Assembly (NCBI RefSeq): GCF_001427605.1
Contig: NZ_LMGZ01000008.1
Location: 1-64,000, forward strand
DNA: 64,000 nucleotides
Direction: 5' to 3'
Origin: Devosia sp. Root635
GTDB taxonomy: Bacteria; Pseudomonadota; Alphaproteobacteria; Rhizobiales; Devosiaceae
In this document: piece by piece, positions 9,928-17,393 of the stretch
Position numbering within the stretch: position 1 is the first letter of the stretch
Layout of the letters: each line of letters opens with the position of its first letter
The notes under the pieces: generated by a model
The model's database searches: none
The model's input: the letters and a program-made list of their open reading frames with translations, nothing else
Told to the model about the DNA's origin: nothing
Translations under genes and position numbers: made by a program

Positions 9928-11295
9928 ATGGCAAACCCCAAGATCACTTTCATCGGCGCCGGCTCGGCTGTGTTCATGAAGAACATCGTCGGCGATATCC
10001 TGCAGCGCCCTGCCCTGGCCGGCGCCACGATAAGGCTGATGGACATCAACCCAGTGCGGCTGGAGGAAAGCGAGGTCATCGCCAGAAAGCTCATCGCCAC
10101 GCTCGGCGTATCGGCGACGGTGGAAACCTATCTCGACCAGCGCAAGGCGCTCGACGGCACCAATTTCGTCGTCGTCTGCTTCCAGATCGGCGGCTACGAA
10201 CCTTCGACCGTGATCGATTTCGACGTGCCCAAGAAATACAACCTGCGCCAGACCATCGCCGACACGCTCGGCGTCGGCGGCATCATGCGCGGCCTGCGCA
10301 CCGTGCCGCATCTGTGGAGCATCTGCGAGGACATGCTGCAGGTGGCGCCCGACGCGATCATGCTGCAATACGTCAACCCAATGGCGATCAATACTTGGGC
10401 AATCTCCGAGAAATACCCAAGCATCAAGCAGGTAGGCCTGTGCCACTCGGTACAGGGCACGGCCATGGAACTGGCCAACGATCTCGGCATTCCCTACGAG
10501 GAAATCCGCTACCGCTCGGCCGGCATCAACCACATGGCCTTCTACCTCAAGTTCGAGCACCGCCAGGCCGACGGGTCCTATCGCGACCTCTATCCCGACC
10601 TGGTTCGAGCCTATCGCGAAGGCCGCGCGCCCAAGCCGACCTGGAACCCGCGCTGCCCCAACAAGGTGCGCTACGAAATGCTGACGCGGCTCGGCTATTT
10701 CGTCACCGAAAGCTCTGAACATTTCGCCGAATATACGCCCTATTTCATCAAGGAAGGGCGCGAAGACATCATCGAGAAATTCGGTATTCCGCTCGATGAA
10801 TACCCAAAACGCTGCGTCGAACAGATCGCCCGCTGGAAGCAGACCTCGGAAGACTACCGCAAGGCCGACCGCATCGAGGTCAAGCAGTCCAAGGAATATG
10901 CCAGTTCCATCGTCAACTCAGTGTGGACGGGCGAGCCTTCGGTGATCTACGGCAACCTGCGCAATAACGGCGTCATCACCAGCCTGCCCGACAATGCGGC
11001 CGTCGAAGTGCCGTGCCTGGTCGACGACAACGGGTTGCAGCCCACCTATATCGGCGAACTGCCGCCACAATTGACGGCTCTGATCCGCACCAACATCAAC
11101 GTGCAGGAACTGACGGTTCGCGCGCTGATGGAGGAGAACCGCGAGCACATCTATCACGCCGCCATGATGGACCCCCACACCGCCGCCGAGCTGGATCTGG
11201 AGCAAATCTGGAACCTCGTCGACGACCTGACCGAAGCCCATGGCAGCATGCTGCCCGAATGGGCCCGTGGCTCCCGGAAGCAGCGCGTAGCGTAA
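9928..11295 (+). CDS. melA: Alpha-galactosidase, glycoside hydrolase family 4
   Basis: A 455-residue cytoplasmic GH4 enzyme that hydrolyses alpha-galactosides such as melibiose by an NAD- and Mn-dependent oxidation-elimination mechanism. The sequence follows E. coli MelA from end to end. It has an N-terminal dinucleotide site KITFIGAGSAVF, the metal-ligand cysteine in VGLCHSVQGT (C172), the metal-ligand histidine in GINHMAFY (H202), and ESSEHFAEYTPYFIK and YHAAMMDPHTAAEL in the C-terminal half. It is the last gene of the importer operon, 9 bp after the ATPase, and is followed by a hairpin terminator. This placement ties the importer substrate to alpha-galactosides. Confidence 0.95.
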   Translation: MANPKITFIGAGSAVFMKNIVGDILQRPALAGATIRLMDINPVRLEESEVIARKLIATLGVSATVETYLDQRKALDGTNFVVVCFQIGGYEPSTVIDFDVPKKYNLRQTIADTLGVGGIMRGLRTVPHLWSICEDMLQVAPDAIMLQYVNPMAINTWAISEKYPSIKQVGLCHSVQGTAMELANDLGIPYEEIRYRSAGINHMAFYLKFEHRQADGSYRDLYPDLVRAYREGRAPKPTWNPRCPNKVRYEMLTRLGYFVTESSEHFAEYTPYFIKEGREDIIEKFGIPLDEYPKRCVEQIARWKQTSEDYRKADRIEVKQSKEYASSIVNSVWTGEPSVIYGNLRNNGVITSLPDNAAVEVPCLVDDNGLQPTYIGELPPQLTALIRTNINVQELTVRALMEENREHIYHAAMMDPHTAAELDLEQIWNLVDDLTEAHGSMLPEWARGSRKQRVA

Positions 11296-11328
11296 TTCGC
11301 GGCGCAAATGTCCTCCCTGCTTCCAAGG

Positions 11329-11360
11329 ACGGCCCCGGCGCGCAAGCGTCGGGGCCGTTT
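11329..11360 (+). terminator. Hairpin terminator after melA
   Basis: Perfect 9-bp stem ACGGCCCCG / CGGGGCCGT with a 12-base loop, followed by TT. It lies 34 bp past the melA stop at the end of the alpha-galactoside operon. Confidence 0.75.
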
Positions 11361-11395
11361 GGGTTCGTGGGGATGGCTGGAACGCCCTCGATCCA

Positions 11396-11505
11396 TCCCA
11401 CCCACAATCGCTTCCCCCGGACTTGATCCGGGGGTCTCTCGCCGCTTTGTGCCGTGGGGAGAGTGACCCGCGGGTCAGGCCCGCGGGAGGAGCCGGTGGG
11501 TGGGG
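11396..11505. repeat. Family E double-hairpin repeat, copy 1
   Basis: Two palindromes: CCCCCGGACTTGATCCGGGGG at 11414-11434 and a second around GACCCGCGGGTCAGGCCCGC. A nearly full-length inverted copy lies at 58985-59105, so the two could recombine or mark a dispersed element. Confidence 0.8.
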
Positions 11506-11554
11506 CAGGACCAGGGATCAATCGCAGCCTGCAATTTGCTCCATCAGTATAAAT

Positions 11555-11569
11555 TGACAATTATAGTCA
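11555..11569 (+). promoter_or_regulatory. RirA-type iron-responsive operator
   Basis: TGACAATTATAGTCA is an exact TGA-N9-TCA palindrome, the motif known as the iron-responsive operator bound by RirA in rhizobia. It sits 40 bp before the start of an iron-siderophore binding-protein gene, inside an AT-rich patch (TATAAATTGAC...AATATAAAA) that would be the promoter. Function is inferred from the motif and the neighbour. Confidence 0.7.
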
Positions 11570-11608
11570 CCAATATAAAAACCCCCTCACCTACCTTGAG
11601 GGAGCATC

Positions 11609-12616
11609 ATGTTCACACGTCGTCTTTTCATCGGCCTGGCGCTGGCTGCCGGCCTGGTCGCGCCGGCCGCCGCGCAGTCCTTCCCCGTCACCGTCGAGCA
11701 TATCTACGGCACCACCACCATTCCCGAGCAGCCATTGCGCGTCGTCTCGGTGGGCATGCATGAGCAGGATTTCCTCTACGCGCTGGGCATTGCGCCGGTG
11801 GGCGTCAAGGAATGGTGGGGCGACCACGCCTATGCCACCTGGCCCTGGGCCGAGGAAGCGCGCCAGGCCGTGGGCGCCGAACCGGAGGTGATGGATACCA
11901 GCGGCGTCAATCTCGAATGGGTGCTGGCGCAGGACCCCGACCTGATCATCGGCATCTATGTGACCATGGACGAAGCGCTTTATGACGAATTGTCCAAGAT
12001 CGCCCCGACCATCGTGACGCCGGCCGGCTATACGGCCTGGGGCGCGCCGTGGCAGGCCGAACTCAAGATCATCGACCAGGCAACGTCGGGCAATACCGAA
12101 AAATCAGACGCCATCATCGCCGGCTTCGACGCCCGCTATGCCGCCGCCCGCGCCGAATTCCCGCAGCTCGCGGGCAAGACCGGCACCAATATCTATATCA
12201 GGGAAGAAGGCGGCTTCACCGCCTGGAGCCAGGACGACCTGGCCAGCAAGTTCCTGATCGATCTGGGCCTCACCTTCCCGCCCGAATTGCAGGCCCTGGC
12301 CCAGGACGACAACCGCATCGATGTCAGCCAGGAGAACATGCGCCTGCTCAACATGGATGTCGCCATCTGGCCAATCGAGGACGCCGCCAATGGCGAACAG
12401 GCCAAGGTGGAGGCCATGCCGCTCTACCAGAACCTTGATCTCGCCAAGGAGGGCCGGTCGCTCTGGCTCGACGACGGCAAGGGCCTGGCCTATGCCGCCA
12501 TGAGCTGGCAGACCCCGCTATCGCTGGGGTATCTGCTGGATATCCTGCCGCCGGCTCTGGCTGCGGCGGTGGATGGCGATGTGGCGACCGAGGTGGTCGT
12601 GCCGCAGGCGGAATGA
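11609..12616 (+). CDS. Iron-siderophore ABC transporter substrate-binding protein (FepB/FecB family)
   Basis: A 335-residue periplasmic protein with an N-terminal export signal (MFTRRLFIGLALAAGLVAP, possibly Tat because of the twin arginine, cleavage near AAAQ). It is followed by the PF01497 fold: EHIYGTTTIPEQPLRVVSVG and VNLEWVLAQDPDLIIG near residues 100-115. It would capture a ferric chelate for an ABC importer. No permease or ATPase is next to it, so it must use a transporter encoded elsewhere. GGGAG precedes the ATG. The RirA-type operator just upstream supports iron control. The exact ligand cannot be read from the sequence. Confidence 0.85.
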   Translation: MFTRRLFIGLALAAGLVAPAAAQSFPVTVEHIYGTTTIPEQPLRVVSVGMHEQDFLYALGIAPVGVKEWWGDHAYATWPWAEEARQAVGAEPEVMDTSGVNLEWVLAQDPDLIIGIYVTMDEALYDELSKIAPTIVTPAGYTAWGAPWQAELKIIDQATSGNTEKSDAIIAGFDARYAAARAEFPQLAGKTGTNIYIREEGGFTAWSQDDLASKFLIDLGLTFPPELQALAQDDNRIDVSQENMRLLNMDVAIWPIEDAANGEQAKVEAMPLYQNLDLAKEGRSLWLDDGKGLAYAAMSWQTPLSLGYLLDILPPALAAAVDGDVATEVVVPQAE

Positions 12617-12696
12617 CCCTCGGATATCCGAAGGCTCTCTCAGTCGGGGGACTGTTCACTTCAGGCGCTTGCTCCATGCGTCGGGAGCTTCGGTTC

Positions 12697-12890
12697 CTTC
12701 GCCTCCCTCCCCCTTGAGGGGAGGGAATGAGGGTGGGGGTCTGTCAGTGAACCACTAAGGCACCCCCTCCCCAGCTCTGCTACGGCCCTTTGGGCCGAGC
12801 GGCGCTACCCTCCCCCCAAGGGGGAGGGTGGGCACAAGCCCATGACGCTGCCTTCCAGCGCCCAAGGTGAACCCTCCCCCTTGAGGGGAG
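12697..12890. repeat. Family A double-hairpin repeat (inverted relative to 5.9 kb) plus extra hairpin
   Basis: Region 12697-12840 is the near-complete reverse complement of 5868-6003 (shared blocks CCCCAGCTCTGCTACGGCCC and CCTCCCCCTTGAGGGGAGGG). A further CCTCCCCCTTGAGGGGAG hairpin follows at 12873-12890. These repeats fill nearly the whole 313-bp gap between the iron-binding protein and the GH4 gene, which are convergent, and probably end both transcripts. Confidence 0.75.
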
Positions 12891-12929
12891 AGGTGCCGCG
12901 CAGTGGGTGTGGCAAGATGGTGCCAAATC

Positions 12930-14384
12930 CTAGTGGTGCCCGCCCACCACCTCGCGCAGCTCCTCCACCGAACGCACCTGTTTGCGGGCGGCGCCGTCCC
13001 AGTCGCGGGTCTTGACGGTGGATTTGGCGATGCGTTCCCTTGCGGCGGGTACGGCACCGACATATTGCGGCAGCCATTGGGCCTGGGCGACGACCATTTC
13101 GTCGACCATGGCCCAGACCTCGTCGGGGGTGCAGATGGCGCCGACCAGCGGGTCATGCAATACGGCCAGCTTGAGCGTGTCGATATTGCCGGTCATCGCC
13201 GCCTGGACCGACAGGCGCTGCACCGAGACCGACACCGAGCAGGTGGCGGCGCAGGCGGTGGGCAGGGTGATGCCCTCGATCATGTTGATGCCGAAACGAT
13301 CGACATAGCCGGGGCTCTCGATGATCGCATCGTCCGGCAGATTGGTGATGATGCCATTGTTGCGGCGGTTGAAATGGCCACGATAGACCCTTCCGGTTTC
13401 CATCGCCTCGATGATGTGGCTGGCATGTTCGCTGGTCCGCTTGTGTTCGGAGAGTGGCTTGTTGGCCTGCTCCTTGAACATCGGGAAGTCGGTCTCGAAC
13501 CAGTTGCGGCGCTCGGTCGAGTAGCGCAGGTAGCCACCGGTTTCGCCATGGATCCAGTCGCTCATGTCGATCCAGCGGTTGATCTCGTCAGGACGCTTGC
13601 GATACCAGGGCAGGTATTCGGACAGGTGGCCGTTGGACTCGGTGGAATAGACGCCGAAGCGCTTGAGTACGTCGATGCGGACCTTTTCCTGGCGGGAATA
13701 GACCGGATGCGCCTCGAAGCCGGCGATCAGCTCGTCCGCCTCGATCTTGCGGCCCTTGGCGCGGAGGTCGATATACCAGGTCTGGTGATTGATGCCGGCG
13801 CAGACATAGTCGAGCTCGCTGTCGTCGACACCCAGCACAGTGGCGATCTGGTGGGCGCCATGCTGCACGCCGTGGCAGAGGCCGACGACATTGACGCCGC
13901 CATACATTTCGGCCGCCCAGGTGTTCATGGCCATGGGATTGGCATAGTTGAGGAACAGCGCGCCGGGCTCGGCTACTTCCCTGATATCCTTGCAGAAATC
14001 GAGAATGACCGGAATGTTGCGCTGCCCATAGAGAATGCCGCCGGCGCAGATCGTGTCGCCCACGCATTGGTCGACGCCGTATTTCAGCGGGATGGAAATA
14101 TCGGTCGAGAAGGCTTCGAGGCCGCCGACGCGGACGCAGCTCATGATGTAGCGGGCGCCGGTGATGGCGGCGCGGCGGTCGGTGGTGGCGGTGACCTTGG
14201 CGGGGAGATTGTTGACCGAGACAATGGTCTCGATGACCTGCCGGACCATGTCCAGATTATGCGGGTTGATATCGGTCAGCGCGAATTCGCAGGTGACGAA
14301 TTCCGGCACCTTGAGCAGGTCGGAAATCAGCGTTCGGGTGAAGCCGATCGAGCCGGCGCCGATGACCGTGACTTTGAATGACAT
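12930..14384 (-). CDS. Second family-4 glycosidase (alpha-glucosidase/alpha-galactosidase type)
   Basis: A 484-residue GH4 protein only distantly like the melA product. It keeps the NAD site VTVIGAGSIGF (about residue 6), the metal cysteine in VGLCHGVQHG (C170), the metal histidine in AGINHQTWY (H200), and NYANPMAMNTW in between. Members of this subgroup act on alpha-glucosides, alpha-galactosides or galacturonides, and substrate cannot be told from the sequence. Its control differs from melA: it is divergent from its own AraC regulator with a 103-bp gap and has no transporter beside it. It could work on sugars imported by the Agp-like system. The C-terminal ~40 residues extend beyond the usual end. 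Confidence 0.88.
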   Translation of the reverse strand: MSFKVTVIGAGSIGFTRTLISDLLKVPEFVTCEFALTDINPHNLDMVRQVIETIVSVNNLPAKVTATTDRRAAITGARYIMSCVRVGGLEAFSTDISIPLKYGVDQCVGDTICAGGILYGQRNIPVILDFCKDIREVAEPGALFLNYANPMAMNTWAAEMYGGVNVVGLCHGVQHGAHQIATVLGVDDSELDYVCAGINHQTWYIDLRAKGRKIEADELIAGFEAHPVYSRQEKVRIDVLKRFGVYSTESNGHLSEYLPWYRKRPDEINRWIDMSDWIHGETGGYLRYSTERRNWFETDFPMFKEQANKPLSEHKRTSEHASHIIEAMETGRVYRGHFNRRNNGIITNLPDDAIIESPGYVDRFGINMIEGITLPTACAATCSVSVSVQRLSVQAAMTGNIDTLKLAVLHDPLVGAICTPDEVWAMVDEMVVAQAQWLPQYVGAVPAARERIAKSTVKTRDWDGAARKQVRSVEELREVVGGHH

Positions 14385-14428
14385 AGGTTCCTCCGGGCAT
14401 TCACCGATGGGGCGAATTGGTTAGCACA

Positions 14429-14458
14429 CTGCTAGCGTTGACGCGCCGCGGCTGCTAG
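14429..14458. promoter_or_regulatory. Direct repeat, candidate AraC operator
   Basis: CTGCTAG occurs at 14429-14435 and 14452-14458, a 23-bp centre-to-centre spacing (about two helix turns) that suits AraC-family half-sites. It lies in the 103-bp gap between the GH4 gene and the AraC gene. The GH4 gene has a clear ribosome site, GGAGGAACC, at 14387-14395 (coding strand). Confidence 0.45.
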
Positions 14459-14487
14459 AGAAAGGTTATGCGATTGCGGGTAATTTT

Positions 14488-15360
14488 GTGCTCTCTGACC
14501 TGATCGATCACGGCCACGACCTGCGCGTGCTGGCGCTGCCCCGGAGCGCCGCACCGCTGCATTGCATGGCCATAAGCGCCGGTTACGAGCAGCGGCTCAA
14601 CGAGGTCTATTCCTGGGACGGATTGCAGCGCGGCAGCGCGCCCTTCCTCGTCATCCAGCACACATTGGTCGGCGAGGGGCGGCTGGACTTCGCGGGCACG
14701 CAATATCGGCTGGTGCCGGGGCAGACCATGGTGCTGAGCCTGCCCCATGCCCATCGCTACTGGCTGGAGCGGGGCGGGCGCTGGGAATATTTCTGGATGG
14801 TGCTCAATGGCCGCGAGGCACTGCGGCTGGCGCGGGAGATCATCGACGCGGCGGGGCCGGTGGTGAGCCTGCCGGCAACGGTGGTGGACCGCATGGCGGG
14901 GGCCTGCGACACACTGATCGCCAAGGCCGACATCACGCCGGGCGAGGCGTCGAGCGCCGCCTATGCCGCCATGGCGGCCCTGCATGATGGCGTGTTCGGG
15001 GCCGATGCCGTGCCGGAGCGGACCCTGCCGGCCGCGATGAGCCGGGTCATCGCCCATATCGAGGCCAACCTGGCAACGGCTTTGCAGGTAGACCGGCTGG
15101 CCGCCATCGCCGAGATGAGCCGGGGGCATTTCGTTCGCCAGTTCGGCGCCAGCGTGGGCACGCCGCCATCGGACTTCGTGCTGGACCGGCGCATCGAGCG
15201 GATCGAACGGCTGCTGTTGGCGACAGATATGAGCGTGGTGGCGATCGCCAGGGCGACAGGCTTTGCCGATGCCAATTACCTGGCCAAGGCCTTCCGACGG
15301 AAACGCGGGCTGGCGCCCCTGGAGTTTCGCGCGCAGGGCCGGCTGGCGGCGGGGGCTTGA
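14488..15360 (+). CDS. AraC-family regulator, probably of the adjacent GH4 gene
   Basis: A 290-residue regulator: an N-terminal cupin-type ligand domain (GRLDFAGTQYRLVPGQTMVL, LPHAHRYWLERGG) and a C-terminal AraC/XylS helix-turn-helix pair at about residues 185-280 (LATALQVDRLAAIAEMSRGH, FVLDRRIERIERLLLATD, VAIARATGFADANYLAKAFR). No in-frame ATG fits the N-terminus, so the GTG at 14488 is taken as start; this is a guess, with GGG 8 bases upstream. Divergent orientation with the GH4 gene and the paired CTGCTAG sites point to local control. Confidence 0.85.
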   Translation: MLSDLIDHGHDLRVLALPRSAAPLHCMAISAGYEQRLNEVYSWDGLQRGSAPFLVIQHTLVGEGRLDFAGTQYRLVPGQTMVLSLPHAHRYWLERGGRWEYFWMVLNGREALRLAREIIDAAGPVVSLPATVVDRMAGACDTLIAKADITPGEASSAAYAAMAALHDGVFGADAVPERTLPAAMSRVIAHIEANLATALQVDRLAAIAEMSRGHFVRQFGASVGTPPSDFVLDRRIERIERLLLATDMSVVAIARATGFADANYLAKAFRRKRGLAPLEFRAQGRLAAGA

Positions 15361-15425
15361 GAGGGACGCGATTATCTCCGTCGTCCCCCTCCCCTTAAGG
15401 AGCAGTGTTCACCTCGGATTCATGA

Positions 15426-15593
15426 GTGTTTACCCTCTCCCCTTGTGGGAGAGGGTGGAAATCCGCGTTCAGCGGATTTCCGGGTGAGAGGGCTGCGCCA
15501 TCCCATGCTTTCAATGACGGCGGATGGCTCGGCGCCCCCTCATCCGCCCTTCGGGCACCTTCTCCCACGAGGGGAGAAGGGAAGAACCCGACC
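15426..15593. repeat. Family B double-hairpin repeat, copy 1
   Basis: Outer blocks CTCTCCCCTTGTGGGAGAGG and CCTTCTCCCACGAGGGGAGA with an inner GAAATCCGCGTTCAGCGGATTTC palindrome (15460-15482). A full-length inverted copy lies at 19789-19952, so the two flank a 4.2-kb segment. This repeat fills most of the 364 bp between the AraC gene and the next gene. A short stretch at 15600-15724 precedes the MaoC gene and shows no clear promoter. Confidence 0.8.
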
Positions 15594-15724
15594 CTAAGCG
15601 CCCAAAACGAGCACTCCCGGTCAAGGAGGAGGTGCCGCTTGGTGAATAGAGCAACATGGCGCCAAACCCTTGCCACCACCCCGGTTCCCATGCCAGAACC
15701 ATGCTTGACGTATAGGGCAAGCAA

Positions 15725-16204
15725 ATGACCAATCCTGTCACCAAGGATCGACGGCATTTCGAGGATCTGCGCATTGGCGAGGTCATCGATCTCGGCCATA
15801 CCAGCGTGAGCAAGGAGATGATCGTCACCTTTGCCCGCGAATTCGATCCCTTTCCCTTCCACCTCGACGAAGCCGCCGCCAAGGCGAGCCTGTTGGGCGG
15901 CCTGGCATCGAGCGGCTGGCAGACCGGGGCGCTGAGCCTGCGCATGCTGGTCAACAGCTTCCTCAACACGGTCGCCTCGGCGGGCGGCCTGGGCTTTACC
16001 GACCTCAAGTGGAAAAACCCGGTCATGGTGGGAGACACCATCGGCGGCACGGTGACCATTGCCGACCTGCGCCGCTCGGAGAGCCATCCGCAATGGGGCA
16101 TCATGACGCTCGATTTCGACGTGCGGAACCAGAAGGAGCAGCCGGTGCTGACCATGCGGCTGGCCAACCTGATCGATACGCGCGAGCCGGGAGCACAGGC
16201 ATGA
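15725..16204 (+). CDS. MaoC-like hotdog-fold dehydratase, subunit 1
   Basis: A 159-residue single hotdog domain of the MaoC/R-specific enoyl-CoA hydratase group. It has the entry motif FEDLRIGEVIDLGHTSVSKE, then FAREFDPFPFHLDEAAAKAS (the hydratase-like D-x4-H pattern) and GGLASSGWQTGALSLRML. The ATGA overlap with a second MaoC-like gene (16201-16204) suggests that the two form a heteromer, as in split MaoC hydratases. Substrate is unknown. No beta-oxidation or polyhydroxyalkanoate genes lie beside it. Confidence 0.85.
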   Translation: MTNPVTKDRRHFEDLRIGEVIDLGHTSVSKEMIVTFAREFDPFPFHLDEAAAKASLLGGLASSGWQTGALSLRMLVNSFLNTVASAGGLGFTDLKWKNPVMVGDTIGGTVTIADLRRSESHPQWGIMTLDFDVRNQKEQPVLTMRLANLIDTREPGAQA

Positions 16205-16758
16205 CCCGCTGGTTCGAGGATATCGTCATCGACGAGGTGTTCCCGCTCGGCAGCCACACGTTCGGCGCCGACGAGATCATCCGCTTCGCCTCGCTCTACG
16301 ATCCGCAATATTTCCACGTCGACGCCGCGGCGGCCCAGAGCAGCCATTTCGGCGGGTTGGTGGCCAGCGGCTGGCACACGGTAAGCGTCGGCCACCGCAA
16401 GATGGTGGACGCCTTGTTTGCCGAGGAGGAGCGCCTGCGCGGGCTGGGCAAGGAGCCCGGCGTTTCCGGCCCCTCCCCCGGGGTCAATTCGATGGATTTC
16501 AAGGTGCCGGTGCGCCCCGGCGACACCGTGACCTATGAACTGGTGGTGACCGGCAAGCGCGCTTCGAACTCCATTCCCGGCTGGGGCCTGCTGTTCAACA
16601 AGCTGACGGCCACCAACCAGCGGGGCGAACTGGTCTATCGCGCCGATCTCGTGGGCTTTTCCAAATTGCGCGACTACACCATGCCGGCCCGGCTCAAACT
16701 GTTGCTCTGGCTCACCAGCCAGCCGCTCATCGGGCCGCTGTTCAAGCGCGGCTCTTGA
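16201..16758 (+). CDS. MaoC-like hotdog-fold dehydratase, subunit 2
   Basis: A 185-residue MaoC-family protein, translationally coupled to the previous gene through ATGA. It has FEDIVIDEVFPLGSHTFGAD, FASLYDPQYFHVDAAAAQSS and GGLVASGWHTVSVGHRKM, the same D-x4-H hydratase pattern as its partner. A C-terminal extension (~30 residues, TMPARLKLLLWLTSQPLIGP) is amphipathic to hydrophobic and could attach it to the membrane. It probably hydrates an enoyl-CoA together with subunit 1, or one of the pair is structural. Confidence 0.83.
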   Translation: MTRWFEDIVIDEVFPLGSHTFGADEIIRFASLYDPQYFHVDAAAAQSSHFGGLVASGWHTVSVGHRKMVDALFAEEERLRGLGKEPGVSGPSPGVNSMDFKVPVRPGDTVTYELVVTGKRASNSIPGWGLLFNKLTATNQRGELVYRADLVGFSKLRDYTMPARLKLLLWLTSQPLIGPLFKRGS

Positions 16759-16790
16759 AAGCAGGCGGGCGCACCGGCACTCTGTCGGCC

Positions 16791-17135
16791 ATGCGCCGAA
16801 TCGCCCTCATAGCCGCCGTCACCGCCCTCACCGCTTCGCCGGCTTTCGCCCAGAATTTCACGGGCAACTGGGCCTGCCGCGATGCCACCACCGCCAAGGC
16901 GGGGATCCTGACCATCTATGGCGAGGTCTATGGCTTTGCCTCGACCACGGCCAATGACGGTAGCTCGGGCACGGGGACCATTACCGGCTACCAGGACGGC
17001 GTGAGCTTCGACGACGGCAACCTGCGCACAGGGAAAGCCATCCAGGCCGGGCGCATCATCCCCGACCCCACCTATGGCACGGCGATCCAGCTGGAGACGG
17101 CCGAGGCCATCGTGATGCTGTGTACGCCGCGGTAG
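16791..17135 (+). CDS. Small exported protein of unknown function
   Basis: A 114-residue protein with a clear Sec signal peptide (MRRIALIAAVTALTASPAFA, then QNF). The ~94-residue mature part is rich in Gly/Thr with one N-terminal and one C-terminal cysteine (NWACRD and VMLCTPR) that could pair in the periplasm. I do not recognise the family. It begins 32 bp past the second MaoC gene; a longer in-frame reading from a TTG at 16755 would hide the signal peptide and is unlikely. It may be the last gene of that unit. Confidence 0.7.
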   Translation: MRRIALIAAVTALTASPAFAQNFTGNWACRDATTAKAGILTIYGEVYGFASTTANDGSSGTGTITGYQDGVSFDDGNLRTGKAIQAGRIIPDPTYGTAIQLETAEAIVMLCTPR

Positions 17136-17393
17136 GGTGGTTTTTAGAGGATACCCCCTCCTAACCTCCCCCCGAACAGGGGGAATCCGGCTGGTGGGTG
17201 TGGCAACACATTGCACCAAGCGCCAGATTCTCCCCTTGAGGGAGATGGGTACAAGCGACATTCCGCCGCCCCCGCTTGAACTTTTCCGCCGATCAGGCAT
17301 TTTAGGGGTGCGGCGCCGGGCCCCTCTGGCGAGGACGACTTATGTCCTCGTGATGTCGGAGCTGCTCCAAACTTCATGGAGAAAGGTCCGGCG
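17136..17393 (+). other. Leader of the TerC gene with repeat and hairpins
   Basis: A 258-bp gap. The left part (17155-17245) is a repeat-like CCTCC...GGGGG hairpin with GTGGGTGTGGCAA, which is also found at 12903-12915. The right part (17305-17355) can fold AGGGG...CCCCT and GAGGAC-GACTTAT-GTCCTC hairpins just before the ribosome site. Some TerC-family genes carry a manganese riboswitch, but I could not match its conserved core here. Confidence 0.35.

Noticed and set aside
15426..15593. Repeated palindromes as a CRISPR array
   Set aside because: Repeats are single composite units, not regularly spaced with unique spacers, and no cas genes are present.
17136..17393. yybP-ykoY manganese riboswitch before TerC
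   Set aside because: The expected conserved purine-rich internal loops could not be matched; only generic hairpins were found.
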